64,000 nucleotides of DNA from Ancylobacter sonchi. GTDB taxonomy: Bacteria > Pseudomonadota > Alphaproteobacteria > Rhizobiales > Xanthobacteraceae. Under the pieces are notes generated by a model, which searched no databases, was not told the DNA's origin, and saw nothing but the letters and a program-made list of their open reading frames with translations. The position numbers and the translations under genes are program-made. The DNA lies in the NCBI RefSeq assembly GCF_018390695.1, contig NZ_JAHBGF010000036.1:186001-250000 (forward strand), in the 5' to 3' direction. Below, piece by piece: positions 34,111-42,917 of the stretch (position 1 is the first letter of the stretch; every line of letters starts with the position of its first letter).

Positions 34111-35493
34111 CTAACCGGCCGTGCCGACGACCAGCGCCTTCTGCTGGCTCTCGGCGCGCAGTAGCCGGCGCACCGCCGGGCTCGCCACGACCTGCGCCTT
34201 GTCGAAGAAGGCCTCGTGGTTGGCCTCGATGTCCTCGGTAATGTAGCGGTAGTTCACCATCAGCCCGGCCGCCTGCTTCAGCCCCTTGGCCGAGAGGTCG
34301 CCGAACGGATCGATGCGCTCCAGCCGCGCGCCGTTGCCGAGGTGGAAACGCGCCACCGGGTCGAGCGGGCGCCCCTTCGGTGAGCGGGCGATCAGGAAAT
34401 AATGCGCGGCGAGCGCCGTCAGCACCGGCCGCAGCACCGCCTGGCGCGCCTCGTCCTCCGCCAGGCCGGGCGCGTCGAGCGCCGCCAGTGCCGTCCGGTC
34501 CTCGGCGGTGAGCACGACGGAGTGTTCGGCCGCGCGCTCGGCCTCCAGCCAGCCGCGGAAGGTCGGCACCGGCGAGAGGGTGACGAAGGTCTTGAGATTG
34601 GGCAGCTCGCGCGAGATCTCCTCCACCACCTGCTTGATGAGGAAATTGCCGAAGCTCACGCCGCCGAGCCCGGTCTGGGTGTTGGAGATGGAGTAGAACA
34701 CCGCCACGCTGGCCTTGGTGGGATCGAGATGGGCGCGCTTCTCGGCCAGCACCGGCGCGATCGCCCCCGGGATGTCCTTCATCAGCGCCACCTCGACGAA
34801 GATCAGCGGCTCGTCGACCAGCGTGGGATGGAAGAAGGCGTAGCAACGCCGGTCCGGGCTGTCGACGCGGGCACGCAGATCGTTCCAGTCGCGGATCTCG
34901 TGCACCGCCTCGTAGCGGATGATCTTTTCGAGGACATTGGCGGGTGTCGACCAGTCGATCCGGCGCAGCACGAGAAACCCCCGATTGAACCAGGATGCGA
35001 AGAGATGGGTAAAGTCGCGGTCCACTTCGGCGAGATCGCGGCGGCGCGGCAGGCTGGCGAGCAGGTCCGCCCGCATGCCGACGAGGCGCGCCGTGGCGCC
35101 GGGTGCGAGGTTGAGCCGGCGGATCAGCTCCTGCCGGCGCGGCTCGCTCGCCTGGTGCAGCTCGCTGGCCGTGCCCGCGGACGGCTTAGCGGCATAGGCG
35201 GCGGCAGCCTTGTCGAGCCGCGTGAGGTCCGGCCCGAACGTGCCGAGCAGCGCCTCGAAGAAGGCGATCCGCTCGGCGCTCTTCAGCGCGCCATAGGCGA
35301 GAAGGATCTCGCTGGCCAGCGCCACGCCCGACGCCTCGCCGCGCCCGGACAGCAATCGCTCGCACAAGGCGACGAGGCTCGCGGCCTTCACCGCGCCGGC
35401 CGGGCGTCGCTCGCGCCCGAGATCGAGCAGTGCCCGCCCGCGCTCGGCAATGGTGCCGAGCAAATCGCCGAAGAAGCTCGTCGTGTCGCTCAT
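34111..35493 (-). CDS. Malonyl-CoA decarboxylase
   Basis: This 460-aa protein of the MCD family releases CO2 from malonyl-CoA to give acetyl-CoA. Family marks are the helical N-terminal domain (residues about 1-130) and RYEAVHEIRDWNDLRARVD. The catalytic GNAT-like domain carries FFHPTLVDEPLIFVEVALM, VFYSISNTQTGLGGVSFGNF and the catalytic-type Ser/His region FVTLSPVPTFRGWLEAE. In rhizobia the enzyme (MatA) usually sits with matB and matC for malonate use; neither is present here, so this may serve malonyl-CoA homeostasis. It is monocistronic or follows mntH by 109 bp. Confidence 0.93.
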   Translation of the reverse strand: MSDTTSFFGDLLGTIAERGRALLDLGRERRPAGAVKAASLVALCERLLSGRGEASGVALASEILLAYGALKSAERIAFFEALLGTFGPDLTRLDKAAAAYAAKPSAGTASELHQASEPRRQELIRRLNLAPGATARLVGMRADLLASLPRRRDLAEVDRDFTHLFASWFNRGFLVLRRIDWSTPANVLEKIIRYEAVHEIRDWNDLRARVDSPDRRCYAFFHPTLVDEPLIFVEVALMKDIPGAIAPVLAEKRAHLDPTKASVAVFYSISNTQTGLGGVSFGNFLIKQVVEEISRELPNLKTFVTLSPVPTFRGWLEAERAAEHSVVLTAEDRTALAALDAPGLAEDEARQAVLRPVLTALAAHYFLIARSPKGRPLDPVARFHLGNGARLERIDPFGDLSAKGLKQAAGLMVNYRYITEDIEANHEAFFDKAQVVASPAVRRLLRAESQQKALVVGTAG

Positions 35494-35602
35494 GACCGTC
35501 CCCCGCCACCTCCCGTCCCGACCGGGGACGGGACCGGCAAATCACCGGATATGAGACGCCCTCGTCACGACGGACGCAAGACGGCCGTTCGGCGAGCCGC
35601 GA

Positions 35603-36937
35603 TCACGAGCCCGTCACGAAGTCGAAGACGAGCTTCATGTTGAGCGTGATGATCAGCGCCGCCGCCAGCGCCGCCAGCACGGTCTGCCAGCGCGGCGCCA
35701 CCAGCGTGCCCATCTTGCGCTTGTCGGCGGTGAACATGATCAGCGGCACCACCGCGAAGGGCAATTGCAGGCTGAGGACGACCTGGCTGAGGATGAGCAG
35801 CGAGCCCGCGCCCTGCTCGCCATAGGCGATGGTGACGACCGAGGCCGGCACGATGGCGATGGCACGGGTGATCAGCCGCCGCAGCCACGGTGCGAGGCGG
35901 AAATTGAGGAATCCCTCCATCACCGCCTGGCCGGCGATGGTCGCCGTCACCGTTGAGTTGAGACCGCAACACAGGAGCGCGATCGCGAACAGCGTCGGGG
36001 CGAGCGCGCTGCCGAGCAGCGGGTTGAGCAGTTCGTGCGCCTTGCCGAGGTCGGCCACCTCCCCCACTCCGCCGGTGTGGAAGGCGGAGGCGGCGAGGAT
36101 CAGGATCGAGGCGTTGATGGTCAGCGCGAACATCAGCGCGAAGGTGGAATCCCAGGTGGCGTATCTGATCGCCTCGCGCTTGCCCTCCAGCGTGTTGTCG
36201 TGCCGCCGGGTCTGCACGATGGCCGAGTGCAGGTAGAGATTGTGCGGCATCACCGTCGCGCCGAGGATGCCGAGCGCGAGATAGAGCATGTCCGGGTTGG
36301 TGACGATCTGCGTGGTCGGCGCGAAGCCGCGGATCACCTCGCCCCAGTTCGGATCGGCCAGCGCGATCTGCACGCCGAAGCAGGTGGCGATCACCGCCAG
36401 CAGGCCGATCACCATCGCCTCCACCCAGCGGAAGCCGAGAGTCTGCAGCCACAGGATCAGGAACACGTCGAGCGCGGTAAGGACCACACCGATCTCCAGC
36501 GGCAGGCCGAACAAAAGATTGAGGCCGATGGCGGTGCCGATCACCTCGGCGAGGTCGGTGGCGCAGATCGCCGCCTCCGCGAGCAGCCACAGGACGAAGG
36601 ACACCGGGCGGGGAAAGGCGTCGCGGCAGGCCTGGGCGAGATCGCGCCCCGATGCGACGCCGAGCCGGGAGCACAGCGCCTGCAACAGGATGGCGATCAT
36701 GTTGGACAGGAGCGCGACGGTGAGCAGCGCGTAGCCGAACTTGGAGCCGCCGGCGAGCGAGGTCGCCCAGTTACCTGGATCCATGTAGCCGGTCGCCACC
36801 AGATAGCCCGGCCCGATGAAGGCAAGGAAGCGCCGGATGCCGGTGCGCTTGGGCACGGCGATGGATCCGTGCACCTCGGAGAGAGCGGGATCCCCACGCG
36901 TCCGCCGCCATCCGCCCGAGGAGATGCTGTCCAACAT
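35603..36937 (-). CDS. mntH: Nramp-family Mn(II)/Fe(II) transporter
   Basis: This proton-coupled divalent metal importer has 444 aa and about 11 helices. The metal-site motifs are [22 protein letters not shown] in TM1 (Asp, Asn) and [13 protein letters not shown] in TM6 (Met, His). ATG 36937 is chosen; a longer start at 36979 would run over the likely operator and promoter. A sigma-70-like TTGACA/CATCTT pair (37005-37010 and 36982-36987, 17 bp apart) and an inverted repeat between promoter and start suggest metal-dependent repression, as by Mur or MntR. It is divergent from the DUF3750 gene. Confidence 0.94.
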   Translation of the reverse strand: MLDSISSGGWRRTRGDPALSEVHGSIAVPKRTGIRRFLAFIGPGYLVATGYMDPGNWATSLAGGSKFGYALLTVALLSNMIAILLQALCSRLGVASGRDLAQACRDAFPRPVSFVLWLLAEAAICATDLAEVIGTAIGLNLLFGLPLEIGVVLTALDVFLILWLQTLGFRWVEAMVIGLLAVIATCFGVQIALADPNWGEVIRGFAPTTQIVTNPDMLYLALGILGATVMPHNLYLHSAIVQTRRHDNTLEGKREAIRYATWDSTFALMFALTINASILILAASAFHTGGVGEVADLGKAHELLNPLLGSALAPTLFAIALLCCGLNSTVTATIAGQAVMEGFLNFRLAPWLRRLITRAIAIVPASVVTIAYGEQGAGSLLILSQVVLSLQLPFAVVPLIMFTADKRKMGTLVAPRWQTVLAALAAALIITLNMKLVFDFVTGS

Positions 36938-36960
36938 GATTTCGCCCGCGCCCCATCCGC

Positions 36961-37010
36961 TCTTGCAACTCAGTCGCAAGAAAGATGCGATCCGTTCGCA
37001 ACTATGTCAA
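36961..37010 (-). promoter_or_regulatory. mntH promoter with candidate metalloregulator operator
   Basis: On the minus strand TTGACA (37005-37010) and CATCTT (36982-36987) are spaced 17 bp. Immediately downstream, TCTTGC (36961-36966) and GCAAGA (36976-36981) form a perfect inverted repeat spanning 21 bp, in the place of the transcription start. Mur, Irr or MntR could bind here. Confidence 0.5.
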
Positions 37011-37101
37011 CGGGGCTGCATCATCTCGCCGTGCGAACACGATTTCGCCAGCCGGTCCGCCGGCGCTGGATTTGCGGCGGCGGGACGGACATGCTGCGCC
37101 G

Positions 37102-37848
37102 ATGCTGCGCGCCACCCGTCTTGTCCGCCTCGGCCTTCTCTTCTTCTTCGCCCTGCCGCTCGCCGCCCACGCACTGGTGACCTGGCAGACCAGCGACCTC
37201 TCGATGAACTGGCGCTCGGCCGACTGGTCGAGCACCGGCACCCTGCCCGCCGCGACGCAGGTGCCGGAGGCGATGGTGCGCATCTATTGCGCGCCGGTCG
37301 GCGGCTGGCGCAGCATTTTCGCGGTGCATTGCTGGGTGGTGTACAAGGAGGCCGGCGCGAGCGCCTATGAGCGCTACGACGTGATGGGCTATTCCGGCGC
37401 CCCGATCCGCCACAACCGCTTCCCGCCCGACGGCAAATGGTACGGCAACACGCCGGAACTCGTCGCCGAGGCGACCGGAGCCGACGCGGCGGAGATGATC
37501 CCGAAAGTGAAGGCGGCGATCGCCGGCTATCCCTATGCGGATGCGGGCGACTACGTGATCTGGCCGGGGCCGAACTCCAACACCTTCATCGCCCATGTGG
37601 TGCGGCAGGTGCCGGAACTGGAGGCCGCCCTGCCCTCGACCGCCATCGGCAAGGACTACCCGGTCGACGGGAACTGGCTGGACTGGACGCCGTCGCGCAC
37701 CGGCGTGACGCTGAGCCTCGACGGTTATGCCGGGCTGACGCTGGCCTGGGTGGAGGGCGTGGAGATCAACGTATTGGGCGCGGTGGCCGGCCTCGATCTG
37801 CGCCAGCCGGGCATCAAGCTGCCGGGCTTCGGACGCATCGGGCTGTAG
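37102..37848 (+). CDS. DUF3750-domain protein
   Basis: This 248-aa protein has a hydrophobic N-terminal segment (LVRLGLLFFFALPLAAHAL) that is a signal peptide or anchor. A globular domain follows with IYCAPVGGWRSIFAVHCWVVYKEAG, RYDVMGYSGAPIRHNRFPPDGKWYG and YVIWPGPNSNTFIAHVVRQVPEL, the DUF3750 pattern. The order His, Asn, His in these blocks looks like a conserved polar site and recalls NlpC/P60-type or acyltransferase-type folds, but I cannot assign activity. ATG 37102 is used because it puts the hydrophobic stretch at the N-terminus; the Shine-Dalgarno is weak. Expression may overlap the divergent mntH promoter. Confidence 0.75.
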   Translation: MLRATRLVRLGLLFFFALPLAAHALVTWQTSDLSMNWRSADWSSTGTLPAATQVPEAMVRIYCAPVGGWRSIFAVHCWVVYKEAGASAYERYDVMGYSGAPIRHNRFPPDGKWYGNTPELVAEATGADAAEMIPKVKAAIAGYPYADAGDYVIWPGPNSNTFIAHVVRQVPELEAALPSTAIGKDYPVDGNWLDWTPSRTGVTLSLDGYAGLTLAWVEGVEINVLGAVAGLDLRQPGIKLPGFGRIGL

Positions 37849-37879
37849 CGCCGCCCCTCAACGGGCGCGGCAGGAAGAC

Positions 37880-37902
37880 GGGCGCCGACGAGGCCGGCGC
37901 CC
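37880..37902. terminator. GC-rich hairpin between convergent genes
   Basis: GGGCGCCG (37880-37887) and CGGCGCCC (37895-37902) pair perfectly over a seven-base loop, 32 bp after the DUF3750 gene and 11 bp before the end of the opposing small gene. There is no T-run on either side, so termination is only possible. Confidence 0.35.
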
Positions 37903-37913
37903 GCGAAAGCTGG

Positions 37914-38252
37914 TCAGGCGACCTTCTTCACCGTCTTGGCGACCTCGGCCACCTCGGCGTCATACTTGCCGGCGAGCGCGGCGAAGGCAGCGCCGTCCGA
38001 CAGCGAACGCTTCAGGTCTTCCGCCCAGGTGATGTGGCGCAGGGTGAAGGTCGACGTCGCCGAGGAACCGTACTTCTTCGACAGGCGGACGTTCACCTTG
38101 AAGGGAATCGGCTCGGAAGCGAGATAGCGGGTGGTCGGGTGCTCCTTCACGAAGGCGGCGAACGCCTCGGCGACGGCGTCGTACTTGTCGGCGTCGATGA
38201 GGTCGGTGACCTTCGTCAGGAAGGCGGGGAGCGCGGAATGCGGGGCGGACAT
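37914..38252 (-). CDS. Conserved-looking small cytoplasmic protein, unknown function
   Basis: This 112-aa protein starts at ATG 38252, with GGGAAA nine bases upstream. It has no signal or membrane segment. The N-terminal half is helical and alternates charged and hydrophobic residues (FLTKVTDLIDADKYDAVAEA). The middle has RYLASEPIPFKVNVRLSKKYG and FTLRHITWAEDLKRSL, and the end is KYDAEVAEVAKTVKKVA. I do not recognise a family. Codon use matches neighbours and the ribosome site is good, so the gene is probably real. A convergent DUF3750 gene ends 65 bp away. Confidence 0.6.
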   Translation of the reverse strand: MSAPHSALPAFLTKVTDLIDADKYDAVAEAFAAFVKEHPTTRYLASEPIPFKVNVRLSKKYGSSATSTFTLRHITWAEDLKRSLSDGAAFAALAGKYDAEVAEVAKTVKKVA

Positions 38253-38435
38253 GGGTGTTTCCCTTTGCGAACGTCTTTGCATCCTCGCGGATGCTGGTCT
38301 GCGGCATCTGGTATACAGCACACCGAGCCAGTTCCAAAGCGCCAGATTTTCCGCTCGCCGCCGCGCGATGCCCCGCGAATGAAAAACGCTCCAGCACCGC
38401 GACGATCATCGCCCGCCTCCTTGCAGGAAGAACCT

Positions 38436-39041
38436 ATGTCCGCCACGGCCGCCATCGACGAAGACAGCTGGTCGGCCTGGTCGCCGCAGGAGCTGGCGCG
38501 GCGCCTCGTGGACGTGACGGCGCCCTGGTGCGTGGCGGGCGGCTGGGCGCTCGACCTGTGGCAGGGCACGCAGACCCGCGACCATGAGGATATCGAGTTC
38601 ACCGTGCTGGCGGAGCACCTGCCGGCGTTCCGGCGCGCGCTCGGGGCGATGGAGCTCTACACCGCCCATGCCGGGGTGCTGGCGCATCTGCCTGGTGACG
38701 CCGAGCCGCCGGCGCATGTCGCCCAGCTGTGGTGCCGCGACATCGCGGCCGGCTGCTGGCGGGCCGACATGATGATCGAGCGCGGCACCCCGTCGCGCTG
38801 GGTATACAAGCGCGACCCTTCCATCCATTGCCCGCGCACCGAGGCGGTCGGCACCACGCCGGCGGGCATCCCCTATCTGAAGCCGGCTATCGTTCTGCTG
38901 TTCAAGGCCCGGCACCGGCGGCCGAAGGACGAGGCCGACTTCGCCCGCGCGGTGCCGCGTCTGACGGCGGCGGAGCGGCAGCGCCTGAAGGGCTGGCTGG
39001 CCCATGCACATCCCGGCCACGACTGGGCCGGGGCGCTGTAG
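38436..39041 (+). CDS. Nucleotidyltransferase-fold protein (LinB/AadB-like)
   Basis: This 201-aa protein starts at ATG 38436 with AGGAAG eight bases upstream. WCVAGGWALDLWQGTQTRDHEDIEF is the minimal nucleotidyltransferase motif (GGWxxD, then RxHxDIE), with the acidic pair that binds Mg-ATP, followed by the GIPYLKPAIVLLFKARHRRPKDEADF helix. This family includes lincosamide and aminoglycoside nucleotidyltransferases and many uncharacterised proteins of similar fold; resistance should not be inferred from the fold. The gene is alone, between two minus-strand units. The second acidic residue is Glu rather than Asp. Confidence 0.75.
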   Translation: MSATAAIDEDSWSAWSPQELARRLVDVTAPWCVAGGWALDLWQGTQTRDHEDIEFTVLAEHLPAFRRALGAMELYTAHAGVLAHLPGDAEPPAHVAQLWCRDIAAGCWRADMMIERGTPSRWVYKRDPSIHCPRTEAVGTTPAGIPYLKPAIVLLFKARHRRPKDEADFARAVPRLTAAERQRLKGWLAHAHPGHDWAGAL

Positions 39042-39054
39042 CGACAAAAGCAAA

Positions 39055-39074
39055 GGGGCGCGTTGCCGCGCCCC
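39055..39074 (-). terminator. Intrinsic terminator after glpX
   Basis: GGGGCGCG (39055-39062) and CGCGCCCC (39067-39074) form a perfect 8-bp stem. On the minus strand TTTGCTTTTG follows. It lies 46 bp past the glpX stop and 13 bp past the convergent nucleotidyltransferase-like gene. Confidence 0.7.
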
Positions 39075-39120
39075 TCGCTGAAACGTCCGATGCACCGACG
39101 GCGATCAGCCGAGATGGAAC

Positions 39121-40119
39121 TCAGCCGAGATGGAATTTGGCGAGGTTGCGATGCTCGGCCTCGATCCAGCGCACCGTGCCAGTGGCCGAGCGCATCACCA
39201 CCGTATGGGTGGTGACGATGTCGTCGCGGCGATACTTCACGCCCTTCAACAGGTTGCCCGTGGTCACGCCGGTGGCGGCGAACAGGCAGTCGCCCTGTAC
39301 CATGTCGTGGATGGTGTAGATCTTCTTCGGGTCGGAGACGCCCATCTTCTTGGCGCGCTCGCGCTTCTCCTCGGTGTCGAGGATCAGGCGGGTGTACATC
39401 TCGCCACCGATGCAGCGCAGCGCCGCCGCCGCCAGCACGCCCTCGGGCGCGCCGCCGGTGCCGATATAGATGTCGACGCCGGTCTCGTCCGGGTCGGTGG
39501 TGTGGATCACGCCGGCGACGTCGCCGTCGGTGATCAGCTGCACCGAGGCGCCGGTGGAGCGCGCCGCCTCGATGATCGCCGCATGGCGCGGACGGTCGAG
39601 GATCAGCGTGGTGATCTCGTGCGGCTTCACACCCTTGGCCTTGGCCAGCGAATGGATGTTGTCGGCCACCGAGGCGTCGATATCGATCGTGCCCTTGGGA
39701 TAGCCCGGGCCGATGGCGATCTTGTCCATGTAGACGTCGGGCGCGTAGAGCATGGTGCCGCCCTCGGCCATCGCCATCACCGCGATGGAGCCGGGCATGT
39801 TCTTGGCGCACAGCGTGGTGCCCTCGAGCGGGTCGACGGCGATGTCGACCGCCGGGCCCTTGCCGGTGCCGAGTTCCTCACCGATGAACAGCATCGGCGC
39901 CTCGTCGCGCTCGCCCTCGCCGATCACGATGCGGCCGGCGATCGGCAGTCGGTTGAGCTCGCGCCGCATGGCGTCCACCGCCGCCTTGTCGGCGGCCTTC
40001 TCGTCGCCGCGCCCGCGCAGGCTCGCGGAGGCGACCGCCGCCCGCTCGGTGACGCGCACCAGTTCGAGCGTCAGGATACGCTCCAGCAACTGATCCGGTT
40101 TGATCGTGACTTCCGCCAT
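39121..40119 (-). CDS. glpX: Class II fructose-1,6-bisphosphatase
   Basis: GlpX (332 aa) removes the 1-phosphate of fructose-1,6-bisphosphate in gluconeogenesis, and in autotrophs also sedoheptulose bisphosphate. Mg-binding and phosphate-binding motifs are VIGEGERDEAPMLFIGE, VDIAVDPLEGTTLCAKNMPGS and the C-terminal GIGGAPEG-like IGTGGAPEGVLAAAALRC. ATG 40119 follows the hom stop by 11 bp, with GAGGG in the hom 3' end, so alaC, hom and glpX form a likely operon. In many alphaproteobacteria hom and glpX are neighbours in the same order, which supports the call. Confidence 0.95.
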   Translation of the reverse strand: MAEVTIKPDQLLERILTLELVRVTERAAVASASLRGRGDEKAADKAAVDAMRRELNRLPIAGRIVIGEGERDEAPMLFIGEELGTGKGPAVDIAVDPLEGTTLCAKNMPGSIAVMAMAEGGTMLYAPDVYMDKIAIGPGYPKGTIDIDASVADNIHSLAKAKGVKPHEITTLILDRPRHAAIIEAARSTGASVQLITDGDVAGVIHTTDPDETGVDIYIGTGGAPEGVLAAAALRCIGGEMYTRLILDTEEKRERAKKMGVSDPKKIYTIHDMVQGDCLFAATGVTTGNLLKGVKYRRDDIVTTHTVVMRSATGTVRWIEAEHRNLAKFHLG

Positions 40120-40130
40120 CGTCCCAGCCC

Positions 40131-41450
40131 TCAATCCTTCTCGATCCGAATAACCTGCGGAGGCGACGTGATCACGCCATCGGCCTCGATGGCGTCGATC
40201 GCGCGGCGCACCGCCTCTTCCGTCGTCGCGTAAGTGATCAGCACCACTGGCGCAGGCCCCCCAGCGCTATCGGCCCGGTCGCCGCCATGCGGACGACCAC
40301 GCCGATGCTGCATTATGGACTCGAGCGAGATGTTGCGCTCGGCCATATGACGGGCAATCGCTGCCGCCGTTCCGGGCCGATCGACGGCGGCGAGGCGGAT
40401 ATAGTAGCCGCCTTCGTGACGCTGGATCGCCGGCTTGCCGGCCGGACGCAGCCGCGCCGCCGGCCAGCCGAACGGCCGGCAATCGCGCGAAGCCGCGAGA
40501 TCACACAGATCCCCGACCACCGCCGAGGCGGTGGCGTCGCCGCCGGCGCCGGGCCCGACCAGCGTCAGTGCCACCGCGTCGCCATCCACCGCCACCGCGT
40601 TGGTGACGCCGGAGACCTGCGCGATCGGCCAATGTTTAGGCACCATGGTCGGGTGGACCCGCAATTCGACGTCCTCGCCGGCACGGGCGGCGACGCCGAG
40701 CAGCTTCACCCGGTAGCCGAGTTCATCCGCCGCATCGAGGTCGGCGAGAGTGATCGAGCGGATGCCCTCGACATGGATGGCGTCCGGATCCGGCTGCACG
40801 CCGAAGGCCAGCGTCGCCAGCAAAGCGAGCTTGTGGGCGGTGTCGAAGCCGTCGACGTCGAAGGTCGGGTCGGCTTCGGCATAGCCGAGCTGCTGGGCTT
40901 CCTCGAGACAGGTCTCGAAAGACAGCCCCTCCTCGCGCATCTTGGTGAGGATGTAGTTGCAGGTGCCGTTGAGGATGCCGGAGACGCGGGCGATGCGGTT
41001 GCCCAGCAGCGCCTCGCGCAGCGTCTTGACGATCGGGATGCCGCCGGCGACCGCCGCCTCGAAATGGATGCCGGCGCCGCTCTGCTCCGCCAGCGCCGCC
41101 AGCGCGAGGCCGTGATGGGCAAGCAGCGCCTTGTTGGCGGTGACGACCGGCTTGCCGGCCTCCAGCGCCGCCGCGACCGCCTCGTGGGCGGCCCCGTCCG
41201 AGCCGCCGATCAGCTCGACGAAGACGTCGATGCCGGGATCACGGGCCAGCGCGACCGGGCTTTCCGCCCAGCGCACCGAGGAAAGATCGCAATCGCGCTT
41301 GCGCGAGCGGTCACGCGCACTGACCGCCACGACCTCGACCGCGCGCCCGCTGCGGGCGGCGATCTCGTCATTGCGACGGGCAAGCATGCGCATGACGCCC
41401 GCTCCGACCGTACCCAGGCCGGCGATGCCAATTTTGAGCGGCGGCGCCAT
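40131..41450 (-). CDS. hom: Homoserine dehydrogenase
   Basis: This 439-aa enzyme reduces aspartate semialdehyde to homoserine for threonine, methionine and isoleucine. ATG 41450 starts APPLKIGIAGLGTVGAGVMRML with the NAD(P) GxGxxG. VVTANKALLAHHG and the catalytic region FEAAVAGGIPIVKTLREAL follow, then SGILNGTCNYILTKM and EAQQLGYAEADPTFDVDGFDTAHKLALL. A C-terminal ACT domain (about residues 350-430, YYIRLAAVDRPGTAAAIARH) probably mediates feedback control by threonine. The upstream aminotransferase gene is 57 bp away and glpX is 11 bp downstream. Confidence 0.96.
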   Translation of the reverse strand: MAPPLKIGIAGLGTVGAGVMRMLARRNDEIAARSGRAVEVVAVSARDRSRKRDCDLSSVRWAESPVALARDPGIDVFVELIGGSDGAAHEAVAAALEAGKPVVTANKALLAHHGLALAALAEQSGAGIHFEAAVAGGIPIVKTLREALLGNRIARVSGILNGTCNYILTKMREEGLSFETCLEEAQQLGYAEADPTFDVDGFDTAHKLALLATLAFGVQPDPDAIHVEGIRSITLADLDAADELGYRVKLLGVAARAGEDVELRVHPTMVPKHWPIAQVSGVTNAVAVDGDAVALTLVGPGAGGDATASAVVGDLCDLAASRDCRPFGWPAARLRPAGKPAIQRHEGGYYIRLAAVDRPGTAAAIARHMAERNISLESIMQHRRGRPHGGDRADSAGGPAPVVLITYATTEEAVRRAIDAIEADGVITSPPQVIRIEKD

Positions 41451-41507
41451 CAAACTATCCGAACATCAGAAACAAAAGAACGGCGCCGGCCCGCAATCGA
41501 CGGACAC

Positions 41508-42725
41508 TCAACGCGCCGCAGCGAGCGGCACGACGTTGTGCAATGTTTCCGCGCCCGTTTCAAGAAAGCGCCGGACATTGCGCGCCGCCTGGCGGATGCG
41601 CTGTTCGTTCTCCACAAGCGCGATGCGCACATAATCGTCACCGTGCTCGCCGAAGCCGACGCCCGGCGCCACCGCGACATCCGCCTTCTCGATCAACAGC
41701 TTGGAGAACTCCAGGCTGCCGAGGTGGCGGAACTTCTCGGGGATCGGCGCCCAGGCGAACATCGAGGCGGTCGGCGAGGGAATCTCCCAGCCGGCCTTGC
41801 CGAAGCTGTCGACCAGCGCGTCGCGGCGCTTCCTGTAGACCGCGCGCATGTCGGCGATGCAGTCCTGCGGGCCGTTGAGCGCGGCGGTGGCGGCGACCTG
41901 GATCGGCGTATAGGCGCCGTAGTCGAGATAGGACTTCACGCGGGCCAGCGCGGCGATGAGCCGCTCGTTGCCCACCGCGAAGCCCATGCGCCAGCCGGCC
42001 ATGGAGAAGGTCTTCGACATGGAGGTGAACTCCACCGTCACGTCGACGGCGCCCGGCACCTGCAGCACCGAGGGCGGCGGGTTGTCGTCGAAATACACCT
42101 CGGAATAAGCGAGGTCGGACAGCACGATGAGGTCGTGCTTCTTCGCGAAGGCCACCACGTCGCGGTAGAAGTCGAGATCGGCGACGCAGGCGGTCGGGTT
42201 CGACGGATAGCAGAGCACCAGCGCCAGCGGCGAGGGAATGGAGTGCGCCACCGCGCGCTCCAGCGCATGGAAGAATTCCGGCCCCGGCTCGCAGGGCACC
42301 GAGCGGATCGCCGCCCCCGCCATCAGGAAGCCGAAGGCATGGATCGGATAGGAGGGGTTCGGCACCAGGATCACGTCGCCCGGGGCGGTGATCGCCTGCG
42401 CCATGTTGGCGAAGCCTTCCTTCGAGCCGAGCGTGGCGACCACCTGGGTATCGGGGTTCACCTTCACGCCGAAGCGGCGCTCATAATAGGCCGCCTGCGC
42501 GCGACGCAGGCCGGGAATGCCCTTGGAGGCGGAATAACGGTCGGTGCGGGGCTTGCCGATGGTTTCCTTGAGCTTCTCCGCCACATGCGCGGGAGCGTCG
42601 AGGTCCGGGTTGCCCATGCCGAGGTCCACGATGTCGGCGCCACCGTTGCGGGCGGCGGCCTTCACGCGGTTGACCTGCTCGAACACATAGGGCGGCAGCC
42701 GGCGGATACGGTGGAAGTCGGTCAT
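41508..42725 (-). CDS. AlaC-type PLP aminotransferase
   Basis: This class I aminotransferase (405 aa) closely follows E. coli AlaC in sequence order: FHRIRRLPPYVFEQVNRVK at the start, then VDLGMGNPDLDAPAH, GIPGLRRAQAAYYERRFGV, ATLGSKEGFANM, VPNPSYPIHAFG, and CYPSNPTACVADLDFY. The Schiff-base lysine is in SMSKTFSMAGWRMGF. The expected reaction is glutamate-pyruvate transamination, though relatives are also annotated as LL-diaminopimelate aminotransferases. ATG 42725 is chosen; a TTG three codons upstream is possible. It opens the hom-glpX operon, so a role in aspartate-family metabolism is also plausible. Confidence 0.88.
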   Translation of the reverse strand: MTDFHRIRRLPPYVFEQVNRVKAAARNGGADIVDLGMGNPDLDAPAHVAEKLKETIGKPRTDRYSASKGIPGLRRAQAAYYERRFGVKVNPDTQVVATLGSKEGFANMAQAITAPGDVILVPNPSYPIHAFGFLMAGAAIRSVPCEPGPEFFHALERAVAHSIPSPLALVLCYPSNPTACVADLDFYRDVVAFAKKHDLIVLSDLAYSEVYFDDNPPPSVLQVPGAVDVTVEFTSMSKTFSMAGWRMGFAVGNERLIAALARVKSYLDYGAYTPIQVAATAALNGPQDCIADMRAVYRKRRDALVDSFGKAGWEIPSPTASMFAWAPIPEKFRHLGSLEFSKLLIEKADVAVAPGVGFGEHGDDYVRIALVENEQRIRQAARNVRRFLETGAETLHNVVPLAAAR

Positions 42726-42790
42726 CGGTCTCAAGCTCCAAGCCGGCCGTTTTCCTCATACGGCGCGGCGCATCGGGCGTTTCTATCATT

Positions 42791-42846
42791 TTCACCACGC
42801 CCACCCCAGAAGGCATGACAAGCGATGGTGGCGCAAGCGTGGTGAA
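42791..42846. promoter_or_regulatory. Perfect 10-bp inverted repeat, arms 36 bp apart, upstream of alaC-like gene
   Basis: TTCACCACGC (42791-42800) and GCGTGGTGAA (42837-42846) lie 66-121 bp upstream of the ATG. The arm distance (46 bp centre to centre) would allow two regulator dimers or a looped stem. No T-run is present, so a terminator is unlikely. Confidence 0.4.
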
Positions 42847-42917
42847 TCAATCGGTAACAGGCCTCCGGAACGAGGCTCTTTGACGGGACTCTTGGCGGCC
42901 CCTGTCGACGATTTTCG

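Noticed and set aside
38436-39041. Reading the nucleotidyltransferase-like gene as an antibiotic resistance determinant
   Set aside because: Only the fold motif is shared; many non-resistance proteins have it, and there is no mobile or resistance context.
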